Assembly: GCA_003343885.1 (NCBI GenBank)
Contig: QAKH01000071.1
Location: 8,938 to 72,937 of the forward strand
Length of the DNA: 64,000 nt
Origin: Clostridiales bacterium
GTDB taxonomy: Bacteria; Bacillota; Clostridia; Oscillospirales; CAG-382
Reading direction: 5' to 3'
Position 1 is the first letter of the stretch; every line of letters starts with the position of its first letter. Made by a program: the position numbers and the translations under genes. Below are positions 27,650 to 35,129 of the stretch, in pieces. Under the pieces are notes generated by a model. It did no database searches and was not told the origin of the DNA. It was given only the letters and a program-made list of their open reading frames with translations.

Positions 27650-28159
27650 ATGAAACTGATATTAAGTGATAAACCGTTAAATATTACCGTAAAAAATGAA
27701 GATGTAAAATATATTGACTTGTCGTCATTAAAAATATCAAATTGCGTCGGCTGCTTTGGATGTTGGACTAAAACTCCGGGTAAGTGCGTAATCAGGGACG
27801 ACGCTGTAAAGGTGTATCCGGAAATCGCAAAAAGCGACACGCTTCTTTATGTTAGTCACATAAAATACGGCGGATATGATACTGTAATGAAAACAATGCT
27901 CGAACGTGCCATACCTGTTCAACAAGCGTTCATACGATTGGTAAACGGAGAAACACATCATGTTCAGCGAAAAGTTGTACCTAAGAACGCAACTATTATT
28001 GCATATGGAGAGATAGGCGATGAAGAAAGGGAAGTCTTTGAAAAACTCGTTTCGAGAAATGCACATAATATGTGCTTTGAGAAATATCGTATCGTTTATA
28101 CTACCGAGGAAAAATTAGAGGAAATTGTAATGGGCGAGGTGAAAAAATGGGAAGCGTAA
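27650..28159 (+). CDS. flavodoxin-family (NADPH-dependent FMN reductase-like) protein 1
   Basis: 169 aa, cytoplasmic. The cysteine-containing segment ISNCVGCFGCWTKTPGKC (residues ~29-46) is the signature of the iron-sulfur-flavoprotein-like branch of the NADPH-dependent FMN reductase family. SDTLLYVSHIKYGGYD then resembles the flavin-binding loop. It is shorter than full-length members (about 190-200 aa) because the first phosphate-binding strand (GSPR) is missing and is instead found in the next gene. It overlaps that gene by 13 bases, so the two are coupled. Substrate unknown. Confidence 0.8.
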   Translation: MKLILSDKPLNITVKNEDVKYIDLSSLKISNCVGCFGCWTKTPGKCVIRDDAVKVYPEIAKSDTLLYVSHIKYGGYDTVMKTMLERAIPVQQAFIRLVNGETHHVQRKVVPKNATIIAYGEIGDEEREVFEKLVSRNAHNMCFEKYRIVYTTEEKLEEIVMGEVKKWEA

Positions 28160-28755
28160 TAATTCTGAACGGAAGTCCGAGAGCACCTAAATCAAATTCC
28201 AAACGTTATGCAGAATTGTTTGTGAAAAGCTGTGATTGCAAAACGGAGTATTATAATATAACAAAGAACAATCACGAGGAGCTTTGCGGTAAATTGGGGG
28301 ATTTTTCGGATGTGTTGTTTGTTTTTCCGCTTTACGCCGACGGTATTCCGGTAACGCTGTTAAATTTCCTGAAAAATCTCGAGAAGAATCCTCCTTTGCA
28401 AAAGCCTACAATTTCCGTATTGATAAACTGCGGTTTTTTTGAATATCGGCAGAATGATACAGCTGTAAATATGATAGAACTGTTTTGCAAACAAAATGGA
28501 TACCGTATGGGATCCGTTTTAAAAATCGGCAGCGGAGAAGCTATACTTGATACTCCGTTTAAAGTTTTTGTTACAAGAAAAATTAAAAAACTCGCAGCCT
28601 CTGTATCTAATGAAAAATACTGCACACAGCATGCCACAATGCCAATAACCAAAGGTATGTTTCTTAAGGCTTCGACGGCATATTGGACAAAATACGGAAA
28701 GAAAAACGGTATTACCAAGGAAATGATGGAAACAATGAAAATTGAAGATCAGTAA
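28147..28755 (+). CDS. flavodoxin-family (NADPH-dependent FMN reductase-like) protein 2
   Basis: 202 aa. It begins MGSVIILNGSPRAPKSNSKRYAEL in two segments, the classic phosphate-binding GSPR loop of NADPH-dependent FMN reductases, followed by LFVFPLYADGIPVTLLNFL, the flavin-ring loop. It lacks the CxxCxxCW iron-sulfur-like segment of its partner upstream. Because the two proteins are translationally coupled and have complementary features, a heteromeric redox protein is plausible. GGCGAGGTG serves as ribosome site inside the upstream gene. Confidence 0.8.
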   Translation: MGSVIILNGSPRAPKSNSKRYAELFVKSCDCKTEYYNITKNNHEELCGKLGDFSDVLFVFPLYADGIPVTLLNFLKNLEKNPPLQKPTISVLINCGFFEYRQNDTAVNMIELFCKQNGYRMGSVLKIGSGEAILDTPFKVFVTRKIKKLAASVSNEKYCTQHATMPITKGMFLKASTAYWTKYGKKNGITKEMMETMKIEDQ

Positions 28756-28810
28756 TAAGAACTCTAATCAACCGGTCAAATAGTTAAATAGCAAAAGACA
28801 GTAAAATAAT

Positions 28811-28838
28811 AAGGCGGAGCGCTCACGCTCCGCCTTTT
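28811..28838. terminator. bidirectional terminator
   Basis: AAGGCGGAGCG / CGCTCCGCCTT perfect 11-bp stem, 4-base loop, TTTT on the plus side and a T/A run on the minus side. It separates convergent genes. Confidence 0.88.
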
Positions 28839-28859
28839 GTAATATGTAGTTTATATAAA

Positions 28860-29492
28860 TTAAATAAGTTCTGAAATAATCCGTGAACACTCTTTTGCCA
28901 AAGCAGTATATCCGTCACCATTTAAATGAACACCGTCATTTACGTAATATTCCGGATTATTTTTGATTACCGAGAACAGGTCACATACAGCCGAACCGTA
29001 TTTGTAGGCGATTTTTAAAGCTCGTCGATTAAGGTCAAGGATGCGTTCGTAGTTGTTGCCGTACTCATTGAGATTTTGCGCATTTCTTGTAGGAGTTGTT
29101 GTAACCATGACGAGTTTTGAGTAAGTATACTTGTTTTTTAAGTACTCAACTAAACCTGATAAATGCTTTTCATAGTCGTCAACACTTAAATGTGCTCCGT
29201 GCAAACCGTTATTTATCAAAATAACTTTAATGTTTGTTATTTGCGAGGTGAAATATTCAATTAACGGGATAAATGACGGATTATCGACAGCCTTTGACGT
29301 GCCTATCCCGTCAACAAAGTATCTGCCGCCGGCAAGTTCTGTAATAATTCGCCTGTATCCGCAAGAAATGGAGTCGCCTATCACCAAAACCCGGTCAGCG
29401 TTTTTCTCAGGCGCATTTTCAAACCAAAGATTGTCCCATTCAAGGTACTCAAGGGCGTTTGTGCAGTTTTCTTCATAAGTGAAATCGCTCAT
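28860..29492 (-). CDS. SGNH/GDSL-family hydrolase
   Basis: 210-aa esterase-type protein. The nucleophile block VLVIGDSISCGYRR is near residue 35, INNGLHGAHL near residue 92 fits block III, and the C-terminal block V is DGVHLNGDGY with catalytic Asp and His. These enzymes deacylate sugars, lipids or wall polymers; the substrate here is unknown and there is no signal peptide, so it probably acts in the cytoplasm on imported oligosaccharides. The start was moved 18 codons in to ATG 29492 because AAGGAG lies just before it. Confidence 0.87.
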   Translation of the reverse strand: MSDFTYEENCTNALEYLEWDNLWFENAPEKNADRVLVIGDSISCGYRRIITELAGGRYFVDGIGTSKAVDNPSFIPLIEYFTSQITNIKVILINNGLHGAHLSVDDYEKHLSGLVEYLKNKYTYSKLVMVTTTPTRNAQNLNEYGNNYERILDLNRRALKIAYKYGSAVCDLFSVIKNNPEYYVNDGVHLNGDGYTALAKECSRIISELI

Positions 29493-29594
29493 TTTTAATA
29501 TCTCCTTGATTTTATATTTTATTTCATGAGTATTTTCATTATCCAATAAAGATGTCAGAATAAATTAAGCAACTTTATTAGCGTATATTGCGTA

Positions 29595-29981
29595 TTAAAA
29601 TAAAATTTTCTGCTTTGTTGAAAGGATAATTTCTTTTGGCAGCTTGTAATATTTTAGCAAAGGGGAGAGGGCGTGCCCGTCAACAGAAACGATTTTCTCC
29701 GCGTAACGCTCACCGCCGCCCGAAATTTCAGCATAGATGATATCTCCGGACATGTATACACCGTTTTCGTTTTTTGAAATGCCTTCAGAATCTTCGCTCC
29801 ACAGCAAATCTTTGTAATGACTTACAAAAGCTAACAGTGCTCTTCCTTCTTTATCACCGTACCAGTCATAGTCGGACGGAGAAAAAATGCCGTCGATTGT
29901 ATAATAAGAGTCGTTTAAAAGGCGGTTCCTGTTTAGGTTTATTCTTTCCCGAAGCTCTTTTTCGTCGAGCTCAATTCTCAT
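29595..29981 (-). CDS. short ORF, possible truncated GH127-like protein
   Basis: 128 aa. The first ~55 residues (RINLNRNRLLNDSYYT, then YDWYGDKEGRALLAFVSHY) resemble the N-terminus of proteins with a beta-L-arabinofuranosidase (DUF1680/GH127-like) domain, which are normally 600 aa or more. The rest contains a DGHALSPLLKYYKL segment that could be a later part of the same fold, as if an internal deletion had occurred. It sits upstream of the SGNH hydrolase on the same strand, which suggests both belonged to one glycan-degradation unit. Recognition is tentative. Confidence 0.5.
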   Translation of the reverse strand: MRIELDEKELRERINLNRNRLLNDSYYTIDGIFSPSDYDWYGDKEGRALLAFVSHYKDLLWSEDSEGISKNENGVYMSGDIIYAEISGGGERYAEKIVSVDGHALSPLLKYYKLPKEIILSTKQKILF

Positions 29982-30129
29982 GATTCATCACCATTTTCGA
30001 TTTAGTGTTTTTGATTATGTCACATATAAAAAAGTTTGTTGATATCATTCAAAACAACGTACAAAGTCTTTTGCTGTAACGCTGTAAATTGTCAATGTGT
30101 GAATGTGCGATAAAAATAATATAAAACAT

Positions 30130-30161
30130 GGCGGGCAAAGCAAGAATCTGCCTTACCCGCC
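30130..30161 (-). terminator. terminator of the ABC exporter gene
   Basis: GGCGGG-rich inverted repeat of 13 bp with two wobble pairs; on the minus strand it is followed by TGTTTTATATTATTTTT. Confidence 0.75.
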
Positions 30162-30195
30162 GGTCGTAAAGTTATATAATTACGTCAACACTGTA

Positions 30196-32061
30196 TTAAA
30201 CCGTCTGGAGCGTCTGCATTTTGTAGAACTCGCCTTTTTTCTCCATAAGCTCTTCAAAAGTACCTATTTCAGCGCATACACCGTTTTTAATAACTGCTAT
30301 GCGGTCAGCGTCACGTATTGTTGAAAGACGGTGGGCGACAATAAACGTAGTCCTGTCCTTGGAAAGGTTGTTGATTGCCTTTTGTATTTCCTTTTCCGAA
30401 ACACTGTCAAGTGCGCTTGTTGCCTCGTCAAAGATTATTACCTTCGGATCTCTTATCAGCGCACGGGCAATAGACAACCTTTGCCGCTGTCCTCCGGAGA
30501 GGTTTGCCCCGTGTTCCTCAAGCGGGGTATCAATACCCTGCGGCAAGGAGTTTATAAAATCAGTCAAAAGAGCTGCGTCAAGAACGGTTTTGAGCTTTTC
30601 TTCGTCTACATTCTGCATTCCGTATGTAATATTCTCTCTTATCGTACCGGTAAACATTACGCTGTTCTGTGGAACGACAGCAAGACTTTTTCTGTAAGAG
30701 TGCAGATTTATCTTTGTTATGTCTTCACCGTCAACAAGAACCTCTCCTTTTTTGGGGAGGTTGAACCCGAGAACAAGGTTGAGAATAGTTGATTTACCGG
30801 AACCGGACTCACCGACTATTGCAAGTGTTTCTCCTTCCTTTACGGAAAGGTTAAGCCCTCTTAAGAGAGGCTGATCATCTTCATATGAGAAGTAAACGTC
30901 CTTGAATTCATATTCGCCCTTGAGATTGGGCATCTCAAGTTTTCCTCTATTATCTTCTATATCACTCGCGCCCAAAATCTCGCCGATAGATGATATAGAC
31001 TCAAAACCTTTTGTGATAATAGGCATAAGTCCTATCAGTGTGGAAACCTGGCTTGTCAAAGTGGAAAAGTATGACTGATACATTGAAATATCACCTATTT
31101 CAATCGAGCCCTTTATCGCAAGGTATACTGAAAATACAAGGCACAGAAGCTGGAACAGCTGGAATATTACCCACGAACATGCTCCAAACAGCGCCTGGAT
31201 GACGTCAAGGTGAAAACCGGTGTTGGCGACCTTGTTGAGAAGCGTCGTCATCTTGTGTACTTCTCTGTTCTCAAGTGCGTGAGCACGTGTGATCTGAGTC
31301 ATCTCAACCATGTCCATAAGGTTAGCGGATGTCTGCTCCATGCCCTTACGAAATTCTCTGTTATTTTTGCTTATCGGGTTTCGGAAAGCCCTCATTGTGA
31401 GAGTAGCCGCCGGAATACACATGATAAAGAACGCAAAAATCGTAAGGTTTCTGGTTATTACAACGACAAGGGCAGTAATCATGTTGAGAACTACCTGCGG
31501 AATGGTTGTAAACAGCTGGCTTGAAAGCATCTGTACCGTTTCAACGTCACGCATGAGCTTTGACTGAATACGTCCGGACTGCATTTCCTTATGGAATGAA
31601 ATCGAGAGCTGCTGAAGCTTGCGTACAAGAGCGCCTCTCAGTCCGACTTCTACTTTTCTCATTACAACGCTTTGCAGGCTGACTCTTATCATATTCGTCG
31701 GTATATTCAGCAGTAAAAGTACTACAAGGACCGAGATATTGATGATAATGGGTGTCAGATAGTCAAACGTCTTGCCCTCAGCTACATCAACTACAACGTT
31801 TATCAGGTTTGCAGTTACTATCGGAATTGTAATATGCGGCAAAGTTGCTATCACATAAAAAAGAACCGACAAAAGAAGCTGCAGCGGATAACGCCTGTAC
31901 ATTATGAGAAGTATCTTGAGTGTGCTTTTTGAATTTCCCGAATATGCCTCTATAAAATCCTTCTCGAGTATTCTTGCTTCTTCATCGGTAAATACCTTGG
32001 TGTGCGATGCCGGTATAGGGTCTTTTCGTCGAGTAAATCGCAGATGATTTTTCTTTTTCAT
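30196..32061 (-). CDS. ABC exporter, fused membrane and ATPase domains
   Basis: 621-aa half-transporter. A charged cytoplasmic head (~1-50) leads into six membrane helices (~55-345). The nucleotide-binding domain (~375-615) has [28 protein letters not shown] and the switch His in IVAHRLSTIRD. All motifs are intact, so it should be an active homodimeric or heterodimeric exporter; its substrate (lipid, drug or peptide) cannot be told. AGGAGGAC precedes ATG 32061, and a near-perfect promoter lies at 32177-32205. It stands alone in its transcription unit. Confidence 0.92.
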   Translation of the reverse strand: MKKKNHLRFTRRKDPIPASHTKVFTDEEARILEKDFIEAYSGNSKSTLKILLIMYRRYPLQLLLSVLFYVIATLPHITIPIVTANLINVVVDVAEGKTFDYLTPIIINISVLVVLLLLNIPTNMIRVSLQSVVMRKVEVGLRGALVRKLQQLSISFHKEMQSGRIQSKLMRDVETVQMLSSQLFTTIPQVVLNMITALVVVITRNLTIFAFFIMCIPAATLTMRAFRNPISKNNREFRKGMEQTSANLMDMVEMTQITRAHALENREVHKMTTLLNKVANTGFHLDVIQALFGACSWVIFQLFQLLCLVFSVYLAIKGSIEIGDISMYQSYFSTLTSQVSTLIGLMPIITKGFESISSIGEILGASDIEDNRGKLEMPNLKGEYEFKDVYFSYEDDQPLLRGLNLSVKEGETLAIVGESGSGKSTILNLVLGFNLPKKGEVLVDGEDITKINLHSYRKSLAVVPQNSVMFTGTIRENITYGMQNVDEEKLKTVLDAALLTDFINSLPQGIDTPLEEHGANLSGGQRQRLSIARALIRDPKVIIFDEATSALDSVSEKEIQKAINNLSKDRTTFIVAHRLSTIRDADRIAVIKNGVCAEIGTFEELMEKKGEFYKMQTLQTV

Positions 32062-32176
32062 AGGAAGTCCTCCTATCCAGTCAGACGGTTAGAAACCAAT
32101 ATTTTATCAATATAAATCCGTGCAAAGCGAACGAAATGAAAAAATAAAAATGTGCAATCGTTCTCTTCGCATGGCT

Positions 32177-32205
32177 ATCATATCATTTAAAAAATGCTGT
32201 GTCAA
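32177..32205 (-). promoter_or_regulatory. near-consensus promoter of the ABC exporter gene
   Basis: Minus-strand TTGACA (32205-32200), 17-bp spacer, TATGAT (32182-32177). Confidence 0.8.
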
Positions 32206-32344
32206 TAGATTTTTTCAAAAACATAAAATAATTTTTACTTTATCTGTTTTGTGTGATGTAACCTTGCTTTTATATAAAAATTTTTTTGTAGAAATAACTC
32301 TGGTATACGCAATATTTTTGATAAATCTACTGTAAATCCTTATA

Positions 32345-32373
32345 TTGAAAAACAAACTAAGTTGTGTTAAAAT
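32345..32373 (+). promoter_or_regulatory. promoter of the ECF sigma factor operon
   Basis: TTGAAA (32345-32350), 17-bp spacer, TAAAAT (32368-32373), 33 bp before the sigma factor start. The rest of 32062-32406 is AT-rich with no gene. Confidence 0.65.
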
Positions 32374-32406
32374 TACGGTGACAGAGCCGAAAGGATGTTT
32401 TAGCCT

Positions 32407-33012
32407 ATGCTTTTCTATTTTATGCTGTCTGCTCTCACTGATGATGACAGACAGTTTGTTGAAAAAATATACAACGAGTACGGCAATTATATGTATTACA
32501 CTGCATACAGCATTTTAAAAAACAAGCACGACGCTGAAGACGCAGTAAACGACGCGATGTGCAAAATTATAAAATATTTATCAAAATTTGAGAAAAGCGC
32601 TAACGAAAATGCATGTAACATGGTTACTATATGTATAAGGAGCATTATTAAAAACAAAGCGATTGATAACTACAACAAAAACAAAAAACGCTCAAAAATT
32701 TTTGACGATTACTACATAAAGGACAAAGAGGACGATGAATACGTAGTTCGAGATTTTGAAGACAAGAGTTTTGTTTTGGAAGAAAAAGTGATAAGGCAAG
32801 AAGAGTGTGAAATTGTCAGAAAGGCACTGCTTGAACTGACTCAGGATATGCAGGACGCAGTAAATCTGGTATATATGAGCGGATATTCCTGCGCAGAAGC
32901 TGCGGATTTTTTGGGAATAAGTGACGTGGCACTGCGTGCGAGATTGTTTAAGGCAAGAAAGAGGCTGAAGGAAATTCTTGAAAAGGAGTTGGACGTAGAT
33001 GTTAAAAAATGA
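32407..33012 (+). CDS. ECF-type RNA polymerase sigma factor
   Basis: 201 aa. Region 2 is DRQFVEKIYNEYGNYMYYTA followed by ILKNKHDAEDAVNDAM (residues ~15-55). Region 4 is near 135-190: LLELTQDMQDAV, then YSCAEAADFLGISDVALRARL with a helix-turn-helix, then KARKRLKEIL. The charged linker between the two is longer than average. It directs RNA polymerase to a stress or envelope regulon, probably including the secreted proteins that follow. It overlaps the next gene by 14 bases, the usual sigma/anti-sigma arrangement. AAAGGA precedes the ATG. Confidence 0.9.
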   Translation: MLFYFMLSALTDDDRQFVEKIYNEYGNYMYYTAYSILKNKHDAEDAVNDAMCKIIKYLSKFEKSANENACNMVTICIRSIIKNKAIDNYNKNKKRSKIFDDYYIKDKEDDEYVVRDFEDKSFVLEEKVIRQEECEIVRKALLELTQDMQDAVNLVYMSGYSCAEAADFLGISDVALRARLFKARKRLKEILEKELDVDVKK

Positions 33013-33691
33013 TAAATTGGACGCATTGATAATTATGTCCGGCGATGTTCTAATTAAGAAAAATTATGAGCTGTACCAAAATACGGACGTTTCAGGAGTG
33101 ATAAAACCAAAATCTCTTGACAGAAGAGTTATGAGAAACATAAACAGAGAAAACAGGAAGAAAGAGTACGGAAATTTATACAAATACTTAAGAAGATGCG
33201 CGGTGTTAATCCTTGTTGTATGTACGGTATCTTTTGCGGTTATGATGAGCGTAGAGGCTGTAAGAAGTGCTGTTTGGAATGCGATTATTGAGTTTTTTGA
33301 TGACTATTTGTCTATATCGTATGTTATGGACAGCGAAGTTCCCGATAAAATAGAACAAAAGAGTGAACCTGAAATTGGAAGACCTGAATGGGAAAAACAG
33401 ATAGTTTTTGATAATGATTTTATGTTTGGCATTGATTATTGGTATGACGGCAATTTGATGCTGTCTTATAAAAAGATAATTGTGGATGGTTCGGAAAACT
33501 GGTTAGATAATGAAAATACAAAGTCAGAAAAAATAAACATTGGGGAGAATGTTGGTATGCTATTTTCTTTTGTCGATAAACAAACATACTGTTTGACTTG
33601 GCAAAACGATAAATATTGCTATTACTTGGAGTCATGCTCGCCAGAAATTTCAAAAGAAGAATTAATAGAGTGGGCTAAGCTGATAGAATAG
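32999..33691 (+). CDS. membrane protein with DUF4367-like domain, probable anti-sigma factor
   Basis: 230 aa. A cytoplasmic N-terminal region (~1-62) is followed by one membrane helix (~63-85, CAVLILVVCTVSFAVMM). The extracellular C-terminal half ends in a DUF4367-like domain (NVGMLFSFVDKQTYCLTWQN then EISKEELIEWAKLI). The same architecture is common for anti-sigma partners of clostridial ECF factors. The position, overlapping the sigma gene, supports this; direct sigma binding is inferred. The terminator at 33711 ends the pair. Confidence 0.78.
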   Translation: MLKNDKLDALIIMSGDVLIKKNYELYQNTDVSGVIKPKSLDRRVMRNINRENRKKEYGNLYKYLRRCAVLILVVCTVSFAVMMSVEAVRSAVWNAIIEFFDDYLSISYVMDSEVPDKIEQKSEPEIGRPEWEKQIVFDNDFMFGIDYWYDGNLMLSYKKIIVDGSENWLDNENTKSEKINIGENVGMLFSFVDKQTYCLTWQNDKYCYYLESCSPEISKEELIEWAKLIE

Positions 33692-33710
33692 ATAAAAATA
33701 GTTTTGAATG

Positions 33711-33744
33711 CAGTTGCTGGGGATTAACCGGCAACTGTTTTTTT
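33711..33744 (+). terminator. terminator after the sigma/anti-sigma pair
   Basis: CAGTTGCTGG / CCGGCAACTG 10-bp stem (one wobble), 7-base loop, followed by TTTTTTT. Confidence 0.88.
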
Positions 33745-33913
33745 AAAAACAAATAATTTTATAAAAAAATAAATTTTTTAAAAAACATGGTAACATTTCT
33801 ATGAGATTAACGGTATTTAAAACTAGAAGACTGTTTATTGAGGTGATTCCAATGATATAAAGTAAGTAGTAGAAAAAAGAATTAATTTATTAAAAATGGA
33901 AGGTGAAACTGAT

Positions 33914-34327
33914 ATGAAAAAATTTTTCGCAGTTATTATTATTTTTTCTATGTTATTTGTAGGAACTGGAGCTTTTTCAGTTTCAGCAAATTCCTCAACT
34001 GTAATTACTCCTTATTGGCTAAATGTAACAAGTGTAATAGGAGTTGTTGGTTACAATGATAGTGGAACTGTAGGAACAGTAAGTATAAGCATTAACGGGG
34101 TAGCTTCAGTTAGTCGAATTACAGCTACAATTATGCTATACTATAAAAACAGTACAGGAAACTGGATAGAAATTCCTGAAGTATTTGACAATTACGATGT
34201 AAACTCAAGAACAATTGCTATAAACGAAACTTTCGATGCAACTCCCGGGACTGAATATAAGGTTGAACTTGAAGCACATGTTTATGCAAACGGAATAACA
34301 GAAATTGTTACGAAAAAATTCACCTAA
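33914..34327 (+). CDS. small secreted protein, function unknown
   Basis: 137 aa. The Sec signal peptide is MKKFFAVIIIFSMLFVGTGA with likely cleavage near SVSA-NS (residue ~26). The mature ~110 residues are all-beta, Ser/Thr/Asn-rich and look like one Ig-like or fibronectin-like module (ITATIMLYYKNSTGNWIEIP; EYKVELEAHVYA). The frame is open from 33896, but GGAAGGTG sits between there and ATG 33914. It is not recognised as a named family. It is the first of three secreted proteins following the sigma/anti-sigma pair. Confidence 0.7.
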   Translation: MKKFFAVIIIFSMLFVGTGAFSVSANSSTVITPYWLNVTSVIGVVGYNDSGTVGTVSISINGVASVSRITATIMLYYKNSTGNWIEIPEVFDNYDVNSRTIAINETFDATPGTEYKVELEAHVYANGITEIVTKKFT

Positions 34328-34370
34328 TATTGTACATAAAACAAAACAAATTAAAGAAAGGAAAATTACT

Positions 34371-35051
34371 ATGACTTGCAATTTAAGAAAACTGAGCGTG
34401 CTCGCTCTTTCAATTACAGTTGCTTTTTCAAATTTTTCAATCGCTTTTGCTGAACCAACAGAAAATTCAACGACAGATAATGAATATTTTTTAAACGAAA
34501 CAACTGATGAGTCTAACCCTAAGTTCGAAATGTTGGACGAAAATGGAAATGTAGAAGAAGTGTTGGATTTTGAGTTAGCAAATACATATTATATGAGTGC
34601 TGAGTCACAATCTCAGATGAACAGCATATCTCCTCGGGCGATTGTAACACCAGATCCAGATACAAATTTTTATGATTTGAGCGAAGGAACTTACTCTATG
34701 TATTTTGGACAATCAAAAACCGTATATGAAATGGATAAATGGTTTCATGCAAATAGTGATGGAGAACTATATATCTCAACATCTGTTTATGATGCGGATG
34801 GTAAAATAATGTTTTATCGCTATAGTTTTGATTATGAAACTCACTTTTGGCTGATACACGAATACGAACTACAACTTAATTCTTATAACTACAGAGCCAG
34901 ATATTTTAACGGAAGAGTGAGAAATCTTGACTCAGAGGGAGAAAAATACTATACTTATCTGGTCACATCAACCGGTGATGAATTTTTAATAGGTCTGTTA
35001 AAAGCCTCTTGGGAAAGCATAGATGATCCATATGGTCCGGAAATCGACTAA
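34371..35051 (+). CDS. secreted protein, function unknown
   Basis: 226 aa. The signal peptide MTCNLRKLSVLALSITVAFS is followed by an AFA-EP cleavage site near residue 28. An acidic linker (~30-80) precedes a beta-rich domain (~95-226) with many Tyr/Trp (YSMYFGQSKTVYEMDKWFHA). ATG 34371 has AGAAAGGA at proper distance; the frame extends 22 codons upstream without a ribosome site. It follows the small secreted protein by 43 bases. No family was recognised. The two may form a secreted complex, which is only inferred from proximity. Confidence 0.7.
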   Translation: MTCNLRKLSVLALSITVAFSNFSIAFAEPTENSTTDNEYFLNETTDESNPKFEMLDENGNVEEVLDFELANTYYMSAESQSQMNSISPRAIVTPDPDTNFYDLSEGTYSMYFGQSKTVYEMDKWFHANSDGELYISTSVYDADGKIMFYRYSFDYETHFWLIHEYELQLNSYNYRARYFNGRVRNLDSEGEKYYTYLVTSTGDEFLIGLLKASWESIDDPYGPEID

Positions 35052-35070
35052 GCTAAAACTTTTATGACTA

Positions 35071-35107
35071 TAACTGCCGCGGTATATTAGTAATACTGCG
35101 GCAGTTA
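35071..35107. other. hairpin without T-run between two secreted-protein genes
   Basis: TAACTGCCGC / GCGGCAGTTA perfect 10-bp stem. The next bases (ACTGGAAAAGG) are the ribosome site of the following gene, so it may partly stop transcription or protect one mRNA segment rather than act as a clean terminator. Confidence 0.45.
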
Positions 35108-35129
35108 ACTGGAAAAGGAGAATAAGAAA

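Noticed and set aside
35071..35107. Intrinsic terminator between secreted-protein genes
   Set aside because: Good stem but no T-run on either strand; listed only as a hairpin.
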